64,000 nucleotides of DNA from Boswellia sacra (lineage: Eukaryota > Streptophyta > Magnoliopsida > Sapindales > Burseraceae), in contig SNVD02012968.1 in NCBI GenBank assembly GCA_013180625.2, positions 682,001 to 746,000 of the forward strand, read 5' to 3'. Shown here piece after piece: positions 36,897 to 50,200 of this stretch. Position 1 is the first letter of the stretch, and each line of letters opens with the position of its first letter. The position numbers were made by a program, and so were the translations under genes. The notes beneath the pieces were generated by a model. That model searched no databases and was not told the origin of the DNA. It saw only the letters and a program-made list of their open reading frames with translations.

Positions 36897-38590
36897 AACG
36901 TTTTGGCTTCTAGGTACAGGGTAGGGTAATATTTCGAAGTTGCACCTTCCAAGCATGCCTTTATGGAGTTCCGGGAAGCTTCCGACAAATTATAACATAA
37001 AATTTTTACTGTTCAACTTTGACGATGGGTTTCGCTCCATTGAATATTTCGGAGAAGTCAGAAGCGACAGAATTAAAAAATTCGGAGCAGGTCTGCTTAG
37101 ACCTAATTTTCTCTATTTAATTGATAAAGTAATAGAGATTAACGCGGGATAATGCATGGCTGCTAACGTAATTGTCTCCTTGTATTTTCTTTTACAGGAA
37201 TCTAAGCCTACATTAATTAATTTATTTTTTATTTGGAAGGCGTATCCATACAGTGTCATGAAACAAATTATAATATATGCCAGCTGTAACTCTCACGATA
37301 AGTCATGGCATGGTCAAAAATATGATTCTTTGGAGGCCTGGACCATGCCCATGGCTAATCTGATCTGGTCAAAGGAGAAGGCTTGCGTAATTTCCAGATG
37401 CGGGAGAGAAGGGCTGCGCTGAGGCTCATTTTTAAATGGAAGATTTGGTTGCTAATCGGTTCGAAATTTGACCCATTTCTACTACAGGACTTTTAGAATT
37501 ATGATTTAAAATGCTAAGTCAATTAATTTATTGCCCAACTACAAAATTAAGCCGACTAAACAAAACTTCTTGAAAGAGTGTTTGAAATTTTTGCCTCTCG
37601 CTCTAGTTCAAAGGAAGGAGAGAATATGGTTGAGATATTATAATGTAATATGATCGAATTAAACAAGTATCTTTGGATAAATAGATGAGAACACATTTCA
37701 CTCTCTCTTGTACTGATTCACCTGTCTTCTGCATGTACAAACAATACTAGCTATCGAGGATATATATGATGCAACAAAATGGTAGAAATTAGTCTTGTTA
37801 ATTCTTTAATTAATTAGATTGGAACATGCATTTTACTCGATGAGACGTTGAAAATTGAAAGCTTTCAATTCTTTAAACATTAAATGGATCCGCAAGCATG
37901 AAAGCATAAATATAGATCGAACAAGTCATTAATATGGTTGTGAACAAACCTAGTTATTAACAACAAAGCATTTTATTTTTTAAAATCGGCAGAAGGCATT
38001 GGAGTTGAGAGTCAATAATCCTTCCAGTCAACTGATTTCTATATATTTAAGAAAATTAATTGCCATTATATATTGAACAGACAAAATTGCAGACCCATAA
38101 ATGATAAATGATAGTCGTAGGTACATCATTAATTATATTCATATATACGCCACATCCCCTCAGATTGCTTTTCCTGGATGCATGCTACCTTCCCCGTTCC
38201 ATCCAAAACAGTAGCTACCTCATTTGACTCCTAGAGTATACACGATCACTAACTAATTGTGGCTTAGCTTTCTAGTTAAGAAAACGATAAGAGAATTCCT
38301 TTATTATATACGAGAGTTTTTCTGATGAATACTTTTATAAGACTTCTGGAAACATATTGAAGTATTATATATATCCCGAGGAAGTTCTTGACTATAATAG
38401 TAATAATAATCAAAGAAATCTATTAAATCCTTCTTGTATATGCATTGTTCTCGTAATCATAACTTTGCTTGTTGATTGTCATGACTAGCTAAAGGGTGAA
38501 CTCTCTTACTTGTCTTGGTAATTGAAGGAGCCTAAACTTGCCGCCTGGCCCAGGTACAAGTAGTACAAAAGAAAAAGCCTAAATATAATA
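36895..38590. other. Intergenic region upstream of phospholipase A1
   Basis: Distal promoter of the minus-strand lipase followed by AT-rich DNA. Short open frames here (for example 37156-37422) have no recognisable domain and no supporting signals. No gene, RNA or complete element recognised. Confidence 0.4.
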
Positions 38591-38599
38591 GATAAAATA

Positions 38600-39890
38600 G
38601 TGATGCTATTTGTAATTAAGTCACACCGTCGTGTGAAATACGTAGGTGTACAAGATCGTAACAAGTAATATAATAATAAATAAGTTGTCGTCTTCACAAG
38701 AATTGATTACTAATTACCAAACCTATTGTCATCCAAGTTTTATTTGAATAATATATTTCAAATGACACTTTATGAACTAAGATAAACTAAATCTAAAATA
38801 AAATAATTTAAACAAATAAACTAAACAATATCAAGAATGCAATTTATGAAACCTATATATGTAAAAGCTGTAGGCTGTCAGATTTCTTCTAAATTTATCC
38901 AAGTCTATTTATCAAACTCAATAATATCAATGTTTATTCCTATTGTTGTCAATCAATTTCACTAATTTAATTTTATTCTTTCTCAAGTAATAACAATGTA
39001 TATCAATATGTTAGACATCTCTATCTCTCCTAACTCTCTATTAACACCCATTAAGTATAAGAAATCAACAAGATGCACTAATCACATTCATATCTCTATT
39101 TCACATCATTTATGGCAAGTTAATTAAGGACTAACATGGATATCACTTCTCAGTCTCAATCTACATTTCAAATCATGTGAAAGTTGACCAGACAATCACA
39201 AGCATTAAGTATATAATTAAGTGCTCAACAATTATTGGAATAAACAATCAATATATTAAATTTAAATTAACTAACATATTGAAATTCAGCTACATCTTAA
39301 CCCTAGAATAGAAAAGTAATTCATACTTAAATTAAATAAAACACAATTTAACAATGAAGTCATGGATTACAAAGAAACAAAGAAAAACTTGAAGAACAAC
39401 GATAAAATCTTGTATAATAAAACCCAAATTGTCTTCAACGTTGTGTAGCTCTTCCTTGCGTCCTTTGCAGCTCTAAGAAAGCAAAATCGAACCCTAGGCT
39501 AAAATTGTTAAACTCTATTTATAGTTGTGAAGAAAGGAATCCGAGTTAGGGAAGAAATCAGATTGCTGATATTTCCAGATCTGCACTCGCGTTGCAGCAC
39601 GAAAGACATTAAGCCATGACTCAACCCTTTCTGCCTAGATTAAGATTTCTAAAATTTTTGTTTTGCACCACGGCTTCATATATTTTATCTGGGTATGCAC
39701 TCCTTTTATACTTTCACACAAAAATTGCACGATTTTGGCATGAACTAATAACAGCTTCTCAATTTCTCCAAATTGTCTTCAACAACTATAAAACAAACAC
39801 AAAACAAACATAAAATGCTAAAAACACTCAAAAACTAAACAAAAATTAAATTTAAAGTTATTTAAATAGTGAATAAAAATTCACTTATTG
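38600..39890 (-). repeat. Probable 3' LTR of the gypsy element
   Basis: On the minus strand it follows the polypurine-like AAGTGTAGGGGTATT and begins close to TCAATAAGTGAATTTTT. It contains CTATAAATAGAG (TATA box, near 39520) followed by CCTAGGGTTCGA. It ends in GACGACAACTTATTT and TACTTGTTACGATC, wording typical of Tat/Athila LTR ends. The partner LTR is not in the window, so boundaries are approximate. Confidence 0.45.
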
Positions 39891-40515
39891 AATACCCCTA
39901 CACTTAATATTTTGATAGTCATCGAGAAAAAAAAGAAAAAAAACTTAAAGAAATAAAATAAAAATAGTTCAAAAGAAACTTTAACTGTTTGAAATTTTCA
40001 AAGGGCCTCAAAGATTGCAACAATAATAACTCAAAAAAAATTTCAAACCTTCAAATCATCTAAAGTGTACTTCAATTCTTTAAGTGTGTGTGTGAATGGC
40101 CAATCACAAATCATTATTTGCAACTTAAATTAATTTATGCAACGAAATGACTAAAGAATGATCTCTAAATGCAAAACCAAATAAACTAAATCCCATATGC
40201 CTACTTTTCATGTCATTCTTCACTACGTAAGATTAACACAACACCAAGGATTTCAACTAGGATTTTGATCGGCTTGCAACGTTTGGCTAGGATAAAAAGG
40301 TATGATAAAAGTTAGTTTATGGCTTAAGTACCCCACAAGCACATAATCAATAAAAAAAAGGCACAAACACGACCTCTTTTTTTTTTTTGTTTAAAACATC
40401 CATACGTTTCAAAAAATCCCTAAGTAAATCCCCCAAACTTATTTCCTTCCAAATCTGTATATATGATCAACAAACCTCAATGTTATTCTCTTTCAATTGT
40501 TCTTGTCCATTTATT

Positions 40516-40518
<3 letters not shown>

Positions 40519-40565
<47 letters not shown>
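40519..40565. repeat. (TC)n microsatellite
   Basis: About 20 TC units inside the decayed gypsy element. Confidence 0.85.
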
Positions 40566-40566
<1 letters not shown>

Positions 40567-41940
40567 AAATGGATATTGCAATGTTCAATTCCCTTAAGCT
40601 TTCTTCTTAACCCATGTAGGAAGCTTTAAACCAACAACTCCCAAAACTGTTGGTTTTAGGATGCTATATGTTGAGACGTCTCTACAAGTTAATGCTAGAT
40701 CTAAGAAGGCTATGAAATCAAACTTATCCAAGGATTTTTTTTTATACGGTAGAAGACAATTTCCCATCAATAATCAAATAAATAACACACTCACTATTTT
40801 CAAATATTCATCACACCATCCAACCTCCCTAGCATAAACAATGTATCTAAATAGTGTAAAATTTATATTAATTGCATGCTTATGAGTGTTAGATCACTAT
40901 TTAGGTAAATTAATTGCATGTTTAAGAAAATTTAGTGAGTTAATCAAAAGAAAAGGCTTATTAGGCTCAAAATGGACAACTAGGGATCAATTAAATCAAA
41001 GGTTGGCTTGAAAGGTACAAACGGTCCAAAAATGGCATATATCATTTTCCTAATGTTGTGCAATCTATTATTTCGCCTCAAATACAATCAAGCAAATTCT
41101 AGGATTCCATTAAGATCTCACTAAAACATTCAATCACATAAATTTTCTTTAAATTAACAAACAAATCAAAGTTCTTGGCCCAATGTGCTTAATACTTGTT
41201 CAAAAAATAAAAAAATGCACGAAATTATCAAACAATTCAAAAACCTAGATTCTCATTAGTGTTCATCATTTTTTATTAGTTATGCATCTTTCAATCATCA
41301 TCCTATCATTGGCCCTCACAAATTTAAGTAAAAAGAAAATATTTTTTTAAAACACACAAAACAAAAAAAAGAAAGAAATTTAACAACTACAACAATTAAA
41401 AGACAAGCCCAAAACAAAAGCAAACAAGTACCCCAAAACTTGATGGGCACATTATTGCTAATGTGTAACTAGAAAGAAAGCAAATGGGAGAAAATTTGAA
41501 AAAGAAACTACCCTGAAAACAATGCCACTCAAGAGGCGGCAGAACGGTCATCATCATCATGCAAATCGTCACCTAAAATGTCCCTAATCTCAATATTATC
41601 ATCATGCCCAGTACTGGTGAGCTCAAAAAATCATCCTCTTGTCTATTATCAGAGTCCTCTCCCAAATCATCACCAATCTTCTTAGTGGGTTGGCAATCTA
41701 CATCATCAAAAACAGGCACTGCTGGAAAAATATCGGGAGACACCCTGGCCAATGAACATCTAAGCCAAGGCCTGGTTAAATGCAATGTTATAATCGACCT
41801 TATGCTTAAAACGATCAATAGAACACTCTAACCTAGCTAACCCTGGCCTAGTGTCCCTCAAATCATGCTCAAACTAGGTAAGTAGCTTAGGTAGAGAAGT
41901 GGGTCTAGGCTGTGACGGTGGAACTGGGGGTGCCCTACCT

Positions 41941-42641
41941 CTAGTTTTGCACAATTTTTAAGTTAAAGTCCATGGTAGGGAAAAACTGCAACCTTTGCTC
42001 ACCATCACGAAGACATACATTAGTAGCTGGGCAAAGATCAGTAATCAAATAGCGATAGGGGAGGTTACTAGTATAAGACCTTCTAAGGTAGTCAAGAATG
42101 TTGTCATTGATGATTTGACCAACATTTAGAGGGACTTTTTGCCTATAAGCATAAATCATAACTATCGTCTCCTTAGTGACATCACTAAAATATGTAGTAA
42201 GGGACAACCTACCCGTAACAAAATACATTACTACTCTGTCAGTGTCGTACAACAAGTTAGAAGGAAAAGCAGTTGTCCTTCCCTTTTTGGATTCCCATCG
42301 AGTTCCCTTTACAACTATGGCACTGCGAACGTCATCTAGTTTGGCTGTGTTCTTAAATTGAAAAAAGATGGAATGGTCTACCTCATCAATGCCAAAATAC
42401 TCATTCAAATTAGTAGAAGCAAAAGAGATGTATCTACCCTAACAAAAACTCTAAAATTCTTGTGCTCCTTAGCATTAGCATAAAATTCACGCACCATAGG
42501 TAAAATGGCTAGCTGAGGAAAGGAAAGGAATTTAGTCCAATTATCACACCTAAAAATGGACCACATAGAGTCATTGTCAGTCATTAGCCCCTTTTCTCTA
42601 ATACTTGATTTAGTTAGCAAAAGTTTCAGAATGGAGTTCAT
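41941..42641 (-). pseudogene. Post-pol frame of the gypsy element (putative plant transposon protein domain)
   Basis: Two adjoining frames (42405-42641 then 41941-42408) together contain WTKFLSFPQLAILPMVREFYANAKEH and, after a frameshift, NLLYDTDRVVMYFVTGRLSL and NVGQIINDNILDY. This W..F...P..A..P.VREFYANA signature belongs to a domain common in plant Athila-type gypsy proteins and annotated as a putative plant transposon protein. It is broken by a frameshift near 42405 and lacks parts of the family, so it is a remnant. Molecular function of the domain is unknown to me. Confidence 0.65.
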
Positions 42642-44377
42642 AAGCTGATGGACTCACAAAAATTGGCGATTATATTGTGTAAGGGGTGGTGTTGGTCGTG
42701 GTAGGTTCCTATTGACATTAGCCCGACCCCTATTAGTGACCCTTCTACGTTTTGGTGCCGTGGTATAATCAACACAACCCCAAAGAAAACATAGAGCTAA
42801 ATACAAATAAAATACTCCAAATTATTCAAAACCTCATGTACCAACTCCTTTAAGCAAATCTACCCCAATTTGGTAGCTACAAACACTTCAAAATGAACCA
42901 ATAAATCAAATCTAATCAATAGTAATGCAATTCAAAGAAATCAAATACTCCCAATAAAGAACAACTAGTTAATGCACTATCAAATTGCCATAATGTGCAC
43001 AAATTAAAAGGAAGCCCTTCCAATACCACTGTTGCAAGAAATTGCTAACAACATCAAAATGCAATGTAATAAGGCTTCACATGCAAAGAGAATTAGCAAG
43101 ATAATTCAAAAACTGTAATATATTTGCAATAACAAAGCACAAATTATGAAACAAAGAAGAAAGGAGTGCACAACAATGATTCCAGAAGGAAACCACAACG
43201 CAGAAATTGTTGCGCAATAACAGAGAGAAGTTATTCAGCAACATATACTTGGGAAGCTTCAATAAAACTCGACATTATCCAATAGGAATTTCAATGAATA
43301 AATCAAGCATATCAATCTATCAATCAATCTAATCATTCCCAAATTATGCCAATTAGAACGGATTGAGACAAATATGATATCACTTCCCAAATCATTAGCA
43401 AAGCTCTGCAACTACAAATACCATTACACAAGAAATATGACAACCGCACTTCCAAACCATAAATAACGTTCAATATTACCAAAAAGTTGCCTAAAGTAAT
43501 GCAATTAAGACCAGTGGTTATCAATTAAATGTAAAATACCATGAATCCAAAATAAGAATAACAAAAAATAACCACTGCGTACTCCAATTCAGTATGCAAA
43601 ACTATGAACTAGTCAAATATGGTCTAAAAGGACAAGAAACAAAGCTAATTTATTTGGATGTGTAGAATCCTAAAGATTAGTGCAAAACCCCCTTGGAATG
43701 CAGCACGAAGCTAGTGACAACGAACCATCGATAATGCTATACTGAGATAGTGCTGGGCTATGGTTGATTGAGCAGTGGGATTTGATCGAAGAGCATCGAT
43801 AGTTATTGCAGAGCGACTAGACCGTGAGAGCTTGGAGAAGTTTTGAAGAGATGTGTGAAAATGGCGGCCAAAATCTTTTAATTTTTTCTTTAAAATCGAT
43901 GTTACATCACAATGCAATGCACATGGGGTCGCAACTCAAAAAACCAATTCCCAAATTAATTTTGACTTTCTTGACTAGGTCGCTACTCAATGAGGGATAG
44001 GTCGAGGCGCAAGGCTCTCTGGAATGGTTTAAAAATCTTGGATTTTTAGTTGGGGTCGTGGCTTGATGAAGGGTGGGCCATGTCTTAAAGCTGTTTGGGA
44101 AATATAGGTTTGGGACGAGCACTACTGCGTAAAGGGAATAGGGCCGCGACTTAAGGCATTTTGTCTGAAACATATTTGGAAGTTTTTAGCAAAATGCCAT
44201 AGCACAAGGAGACTAGAGCCACGGCTTAAGGCCTTTTGACTTGAAACTCAGATTTTTCTTTGGACCTGCAAAACATACTAAAACTTACAATTAAACATTT
44301 TAAATAATATTAATTAACAAAAATGTCAAAAAAGCACAAATGGAATTAAAAAAAAAACAACGAAATTAAAATGTAGC

Positions 44378-45013
44378 TTAGGTTGCCTCCCAAGTAGCGC
44401 TAATTTTAATGTTTCTAGCAGATGACATCTTTCCTTCAAACTTCATTAAGCAATGTGGTGATTTTGTTGCTTTCACTTCAACACCAAAATACGGTTTCAA
44501 ACACTGACCATTGACCTTGAAAGTACCATTGTTTATATGCCTAATTTCGACTGCACCATGGGAAAAGACTTGCATAACTATGAACAGGCTTGACCACCTA
44601 GATTGAGTTTGCCTGGAAACAAACAGAGCCTTGAATTGTAAAGCAAAACTTGTTTTCTGAGTGTGAACTCTTTTAGAATGATTTTCTTGTCATGCCAAGC
44701 ATTGGTTCTTTCCTGGTAAATTTTAGTATTCTCATATGCCTCATTGCGAAATTCTTCCATCTTATTGAGTTGTAGAAGACGCTTATCACCTACCTTACTT
44801 AAATCCTTGTTGAGTTTCTTCATTGCCCAATACGCTTGGTGTTCTAATTCCACTGAAAGATGAAATGCTTTTCCAAAAACTAGCTTATATAGAAACATGC
44901 CTATTGGGTCTTACAAAAGGTTCTATAAGCCCATAAAGCATCACCAAGCTTTCTAGCCCATTCTTTCCTCAAGCTTGCGAGTTGCAACTGTCTTTCAAGA
45001 AAACAATAAAAGA
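44378..45013 (-). pseudogene. Ty3/gypsy integrase C-terminal fragment
   Basis: On the minus strand, in order: RKEWARKLGDALWAYRT (about 44905-44970), [22 protein letters not shown] (about 44820-44890), [34 protein letters not shown], then VFSHGAVEI and FKVNGQCLKPYF near 44480-44570. These are the catalytic-core end and C-terminal region of plant gypsy integrases. A stop near 44900 and a frame change near 44577 break it. The upstream side is abruptly replaced at 45014 by CACTA-type sequence. Confidence 0.85.
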
Positions 45014-45243
45014 CACTATAAGAAAAATGCCCATATTTGGCGGTCAAAGGTCGCCACATAACTATATAATTGGTGGTCACCAAAAGACATCAATGACATC
45101 GTCAAATATTATCTATTTGGCGGTTAGTCAAAACGCCAAATATATTCTCAACCATACTTCTCACATAAAAGTGCCAAGTATAGGGGGCATAATACTATAA
45201 GAAACATGCAATATTTGTCACTTTTCTTGTCAAATTTGGTAGG
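45014..45243 (+). mobile_element. CACTA-type transposon terminal sequences (two, same orientation)
   Basis: At 45014 the sequence CACTATAAGAAAAATGCC matches the CACTACAAGAAAA-type end of plant CACTA elements. It is followed by subterminal words (ATTTGGCGGT near 45036 and 45117, CGCCAAATAT near 45142). A second, similar end, ACTATAAGAAACATGC, lies at 45194. Both point the same way and no opposite terminus was found, so these are partial or nested remnants. Confidence 0.6.
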
Positions 45244-45245
45244 TT

Positions 45246-45381
45246 GTAACGGTATCTTTTTTGAATTGAAATATACTTAGTGCTTTTTGTCCGGTAAATA
45301 TGGTTTTGTAACAGTAACTGTTTTGAATTGAAATATACTTATCACTTTTTATCCGATAAATATAGTTTTGTAACGGTAAAC
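45246..45381 (+). repeat. Tandem repeat, two 62-bp units
   Basis: GTAAC followed by TTTTGAATTGAAATATACTT and a TTTTGTAAC ending repeats at 45246 and 45308, with a third unit begun at 45370. It lies between the CACTA-type ends and the left edge of the segmental duplication. Confidence 0.75.
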
Positions 45382-46514
45382 TTTTTTGTAATGGTAAACT
45401 AGAATTTGAGCTATATAAGTAGGCTTTCAAAACCCCTTCCTAATTTTGGATGAATGAAGAAAGAGTAATCTTGGAATTCCTTTTTGAATAAGCCCAAAGA
45501 GAAGCAAGAAACCAATTGCTATCCCATAATTCTGCACTTTTTTTTGTCTCCTATCTTCTCTTGTATCTTTCCTGCCAAATTACCCAAAAAAGTGCCGAAA
45601 CTTTCTGAACATAATGTGTGTATTAACATGTACTTCACCTTAAATTTGTTCCTAATAATTATGAAATTAACTTGTACAATCCAAGAAAGGAGGTGAATGC
45701 TGTGCTGAAGAAGGAAGCGGCATACTTTGGTGACATTATCATATTGCCATTTATGGATCGCTATGAGCTTGTGGTTCTGAAAACCATTGCAATCTGTGAG
45801 TTTGGAGTGAGTCAAAGAATTTATGCTTACTCTTCATTAATTGAATATTTTGCATGGGTTTTACTTGTATAGGGTTGTCATCATTACATCACTGTTGTCA
45901 TTATTCTTGCTGGATTGTAATTTTAGTTGTTTAATGGAATGATTTGCCATGCAGATTCAGAATGGGACGACTACATACATCATGAAATGTGATGATGACA
46001 CATTTGTTAGAGTGGATACTATCTTGAAAGAAATTGAGCGCATCTCTAAAAAGAAGCCCCTTTATATGGGTAATCTGAACCTCTTACATCGTCCTCCGCG
46101 AAGTGGAAAATGGGCAGTCACTTATGAGGTGTGCAAGTGTGCAAGTTCTGTTGTGAATTTGAGTTTACCAATTATCCTACATGGTGTGATTGCTCACTTA
46201 TGAATTTGCCTTGTCCTCTGTCTCTAGATGATACTATCCATGAAAGAAAAATTCAGCATATTTATAAAAATCAATAGGTTTGCCTCTAGAGTAGCATGGA
46301 GCAATAAAAGTTATCTCACAACTATATGGTTACAAATCTGTATTAAAGTCTGCTAGGGCTTGTTATTCTAAACCCAAATTTAGGCAATTGAAATTGATTA
46401 TTCATATAAACATTTGCTAGAGGTGATTTCTTTGATTGCAAGGCTGAAGATGCTTTCCAAGTAGTGTTAGATAGCAATTACTTGAATCAATTGCTGCTAG
46501 AATTTGTTAGCTTC

Positions 46515-47055
46515 TGTTGGAGTATTGGCTCTTTAGCCAATTACTTGTATGTGCAAAGATCCCAAATGGAGTGGGAGTCTTTGTGTTGGAGAGACTTGGG
46601 CTTATAAATAAAAGCCAAGTCTTGTCACTTTGTTCTCCCATTGAAAATTCTCCTCCACCCCCTCTATTTGTAAGGTCTCACATATAAGACCTCATAGTTT
46701 AAGGGCCTTTTATTAAGGACCTTAAAGTTTGTAATATTTGTTTTTCCCCCTTTGTTTTGGGTATTTGTAGTATTGCCTAATTGTTTGGGTAATTACAGTT
46801 TGACCCAATAGTTGTGGTATTTGTATTGTGGCCCAAAAGTTTGTAATTCTCTTTGAAGATAGTGAAAAGTTTCTTCAGCGGCGCCCAAGGACGTAGGTAT
46901 TTATACCGAACCTCGTTAAATCTTGGTGTTCTTTCTATTTTTGCATTGTGATTGATTGATTGCCTCTTTAGTTGCTATTATATTCAAATATTCAACATAG
47001 TTTGTGTTGTGCATTTTGGTTATTCTGTTGGTTATCACTTCCGCCGTGCATAACA
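46515..47055 (+). repeat. Copia 5' LTR
   Basis: 541 bp, TG...CA ends. Contains TTATAAATAAAAGCC (TATA region near 46605) and retains a stretch after CAGCGGCGCCC that is deleted from the 3' LTR. Confidence 0.95.
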
Positions 47056-47057
47056 AT

Positions 47058-47070
47058 TGGTATTAGAGTC
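47058..47070 (+). other. Copia primer-binding site
   Basis: TGGTATTAGAGTC, a one-mismatch variant of the initiator tRNA-Met complement TGGTATCAGAG, immediately downstream of the 5' LTR. Confidence 0.85.
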
Positions 47071-47220
47071 TAAGGTTGTGGGTAGTTAGTGGCTATTTCT
47101 TTAAAGCACTTACTACTATTCTGGGCTATTGAATTTGGATTGCTAGTTGTTGAATATAATAGTTTGTTGGAGCTTGGTTATTGGTGATTTGTGTATCAAG
47201 CTTATTTGTGAGATGTAGTA

Positions 47221-50200
47221 ATGGCTTCATCGTTAACTGTACCTGAGAAGACAGTGACTGTGACAAATGCAAAAATAGATGTTGAAAAATTTGATGGTCG
47301 AAATAATTTCGGCTTATGGCAGAGTGAGGTGTTGGACGGGTTGTATCAGCAAGATTTGGATATTGTTCTGAAAAAAACAAAACCAAAAGATATCAGTACA
47401 AGGATTGAGACAGACTGAATATAAAAGCTTGTGGGTTGATTCGCTCTTGCTTGTGTAGAGAACAAAAGTATCCATTCACTAAGGAGACATCTGCAAACAA
47501 ATTATGGAAGGCGCTGGAAAACAAATATATGAAGAAAAGCAATGAGAATCGGCTGTACCTATTGAAGAGATTGTTCCATCTCCAGTTGAAACTAGGTACG
47601 AGCATCAGTTTTCATATTGATGAGTTTAATAAGTTAATTACTGATTTGTTAAACTTAGATGAAACCTTCAAAGATGAAATTAAGGCTATGCTATTGATTG
47701 GCTCACTTCCGGATGAATTAGATCATTTGTGCATTACTCTTATCCATGGGAAAGATAAACTGTCTTTTAAAGAAGTCCGTTCTGCTTTATTGAATTATGA
47801 AATTCATAAGAAAGACCAAAGGGAACATAGGGATGAGTCAGTAGATGCATTGACAGTGAGAGGGCGTAGTCATAGTAGAAAACCAGGAAAAAGGAGAAAA
47901 TCTTGGTCGAGGGGTAGATTAGGAAAAGATGAGTGTGCCTTTTGTCGTGAGAAAGGACATTGGAAGAAAGATTGTCCTAAGTTGAAAAAGAAAGATAAGG
48001 GCAAGGCTGTTTCTGATGCATGTGTTGTTGAGCGTGAGGATGATAGTGAGTCAGATATATGTTTAGCTGGTCACCTATCTACTTCTGGTTCTGATGAGTG
48101 GATTATGGATTCGGGTTGTACTTATCATATGTGTCCACATCGGGATTGGTTCTTTCAGTTTGAAGAGCTTGATTGTGGAATTGTGTATATGGGCAATGAT
48201 GATATTTGCCATACTGCTGGGATAGGTTCGATCCGATTGAGGAATCATGATGGACTGACTAGAGTTCTGACAGATGTTCGGTATGTACCGAAGTTGAAGA
48301 AGAATCTCATCTCTTTAGGAGCCTTAGAATCTAAAGGCTGTGATATATCTATTCGAGATGGTATTCTGAGGGTCACTTCAGGCGCTCTTATGGCATTGAA
48401 AGGCACTAGGAGGAACAACTTGTATTACTATAATGGTAATACGGTTATTGGATCAGTGGCTATGGTTTTTGATAATGATGTAGATTTAGAGATTATGAGA
48501 CTGTGGCATATGCGTTTGAGACATGCAGGTGAGAAAGCCTTATTCAGTTTGGTGAAACGAGGCTTATTGAAAGGTGCAAAGACCTACAAGCTAGATTTTT
48601 GTGAGTATTGTGTGCTGAGAAAGCAGAAGAGAGTGAAATTTGATACCGCTATTCATAATACCAAGGGTATTCTTAATTATGTTCACTCAGATGTGTGGGG
48701 ACCTACTAAAACTGTATCTATGGGAGGTAGGCACTACTTTGTTACTTTTGTTGATGACTTTTCCAGAAGAACTTGGGTGTACTGTTTGAAATCAAAAGAT
48801 GATGTACTTAGTGCTTTCCTTAAATGGAAAAAGATGATTGAGACACAAACTGGCAAGAAGATCAAGCATCTCAGAACAGATAATGGTGGTGAGTATTGCA
48901 GTGATCAGTTTTTGAAATTGTGTCGTGATGAGGGTATTGTACATCATTTTACTGTTAGAGGTACACCACAGCAGAAGGGGTGGCAGAACGCATGAACCGG
49001 ATATTGTTGGAGAAAGTTCGGTGTATGTTGTCCAATGCTGGGTTGGGCAAGGAATTTTGGACTGAGGCTGTGACTTATGCATGTCATCTCATTAATCGTC
49101 TACCTTCAGCTGCTATTGGTGATAGAACTCCATTGGAGCTATGGTCTGGACAACCTGTTTCTGATTATGATTCTTTACATGTTTTTGGTTCTCCTGCATA
49201 TTATCATGTGAAAGAATCTAAGCTAGATCCTAGAGCCAAGAACGCAATTTTCTTGGGATTTGCTTCTAGAGTAAAAGGATATTGTCTTTGGTGTCCTAGT
49301 TCGAGGAAGATTGTATCCAACAGAGATGTGACATTTGATGAGTCTTCAATGTTGAAGAAATCAGAAAACAAGACAAAGGTGAATGGTACTCCACAACAGG
49401 TGGAGCATACTCAGTAGTAGGTGGAGTTTGAAACGACGACATTGAACCCAATTAGATCTGTTGAGACAGATGTTGATACTCCTATGACAGAGGGAGATTT
49501 GGGAGATGATGGAGAGGGTTCTACTCAGGAACCTCAATAGCAACAAGAATCTATTGCAATTGATAGGCCAAGACGTGAGATTCGCAGAACTGCTCGATTT
49601 GCTGATATGGTGGCCTATGCACTTCCAATTGTAGATGCTGATGTTCCTTCCATTTATAGAGAGGCAGTCAGATGTTTTGAAGTTGATGAGTGGAAGACAG
49701 CTATGAGCGAAGAGATGCAGTCTCTTCAGAAGAATGAAACTTGGGAGCTAGTTCAACTACCGAAGGGTAAAAAGGCAATTGGGTGCAAATGGGTATATGC
49801 AAAGAAAGATGGATTTCCTGACAAGAATGATATCCGCTACAAGGCAAGGTTGTTAGCTAAAGGCTACGCTCAGAGGGAAGGAATTGACTACAATGAGGTA
49901 TTTTCTCCAGTTGTGAAACATTCTTCCATTAGAATTTTGTTGGCCTTGGTAGCTCAGATGAATATGGAACTAGTTCAATTAGATGTAAAAATTGCATTTT
50001 TACATGGTGACTTGGAAGAGGAAATCTATATGACTCAGCCAGAGGGATTCAAAGTTGCTGGTAAGGAAAATTTGGTTTGCAAACTAAAAAGATCGCTTTA
50101 TGGTTTGAAGCAATCTCCCAGACAGTGGTATAAGCGATTTGATCGGTTTATGATGGGTCAGAGGTACACAAGAAGCAAATTTGATAATTGTGTGTATTTT

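Larger units (their letters stand above)
38600..45013 (-). mobile_element. Decayed Ty3/gypsy retrotransposon (Athila/Tat-like), 5' part missing
   Basis: Read on the minus strand, order and content fit an Athila/Tat-type gypsy element: the end of integrase (44378-45013), a long spacer, an extra post-pol frame (41941-42641), a G-rich tract AAGTGTAGGGGTATT near 39893-39908, then an LTR-like region to about 38600. Frameshifts and stops are frequent. The pol gene is cut at about 45014 by CACTA-type terminal sequence, so gag, protease and reverse transcriptase are absent. Outer boundaries and target duplication were not resolved. Confidence 0.65.

Noticed and set aside
37156..37422. 88-codon frame upstream of the phospholipase gene
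   Set aside because: No domain, no similarity I recognise, and no splice or promoter context.
38600..45013. Host genes among the minus-strand frames at 41.5-45.0 kb
   Set aside because: They match gypsy integrase and the transposon-associated plant domain and are broken by stops and frameshifts.
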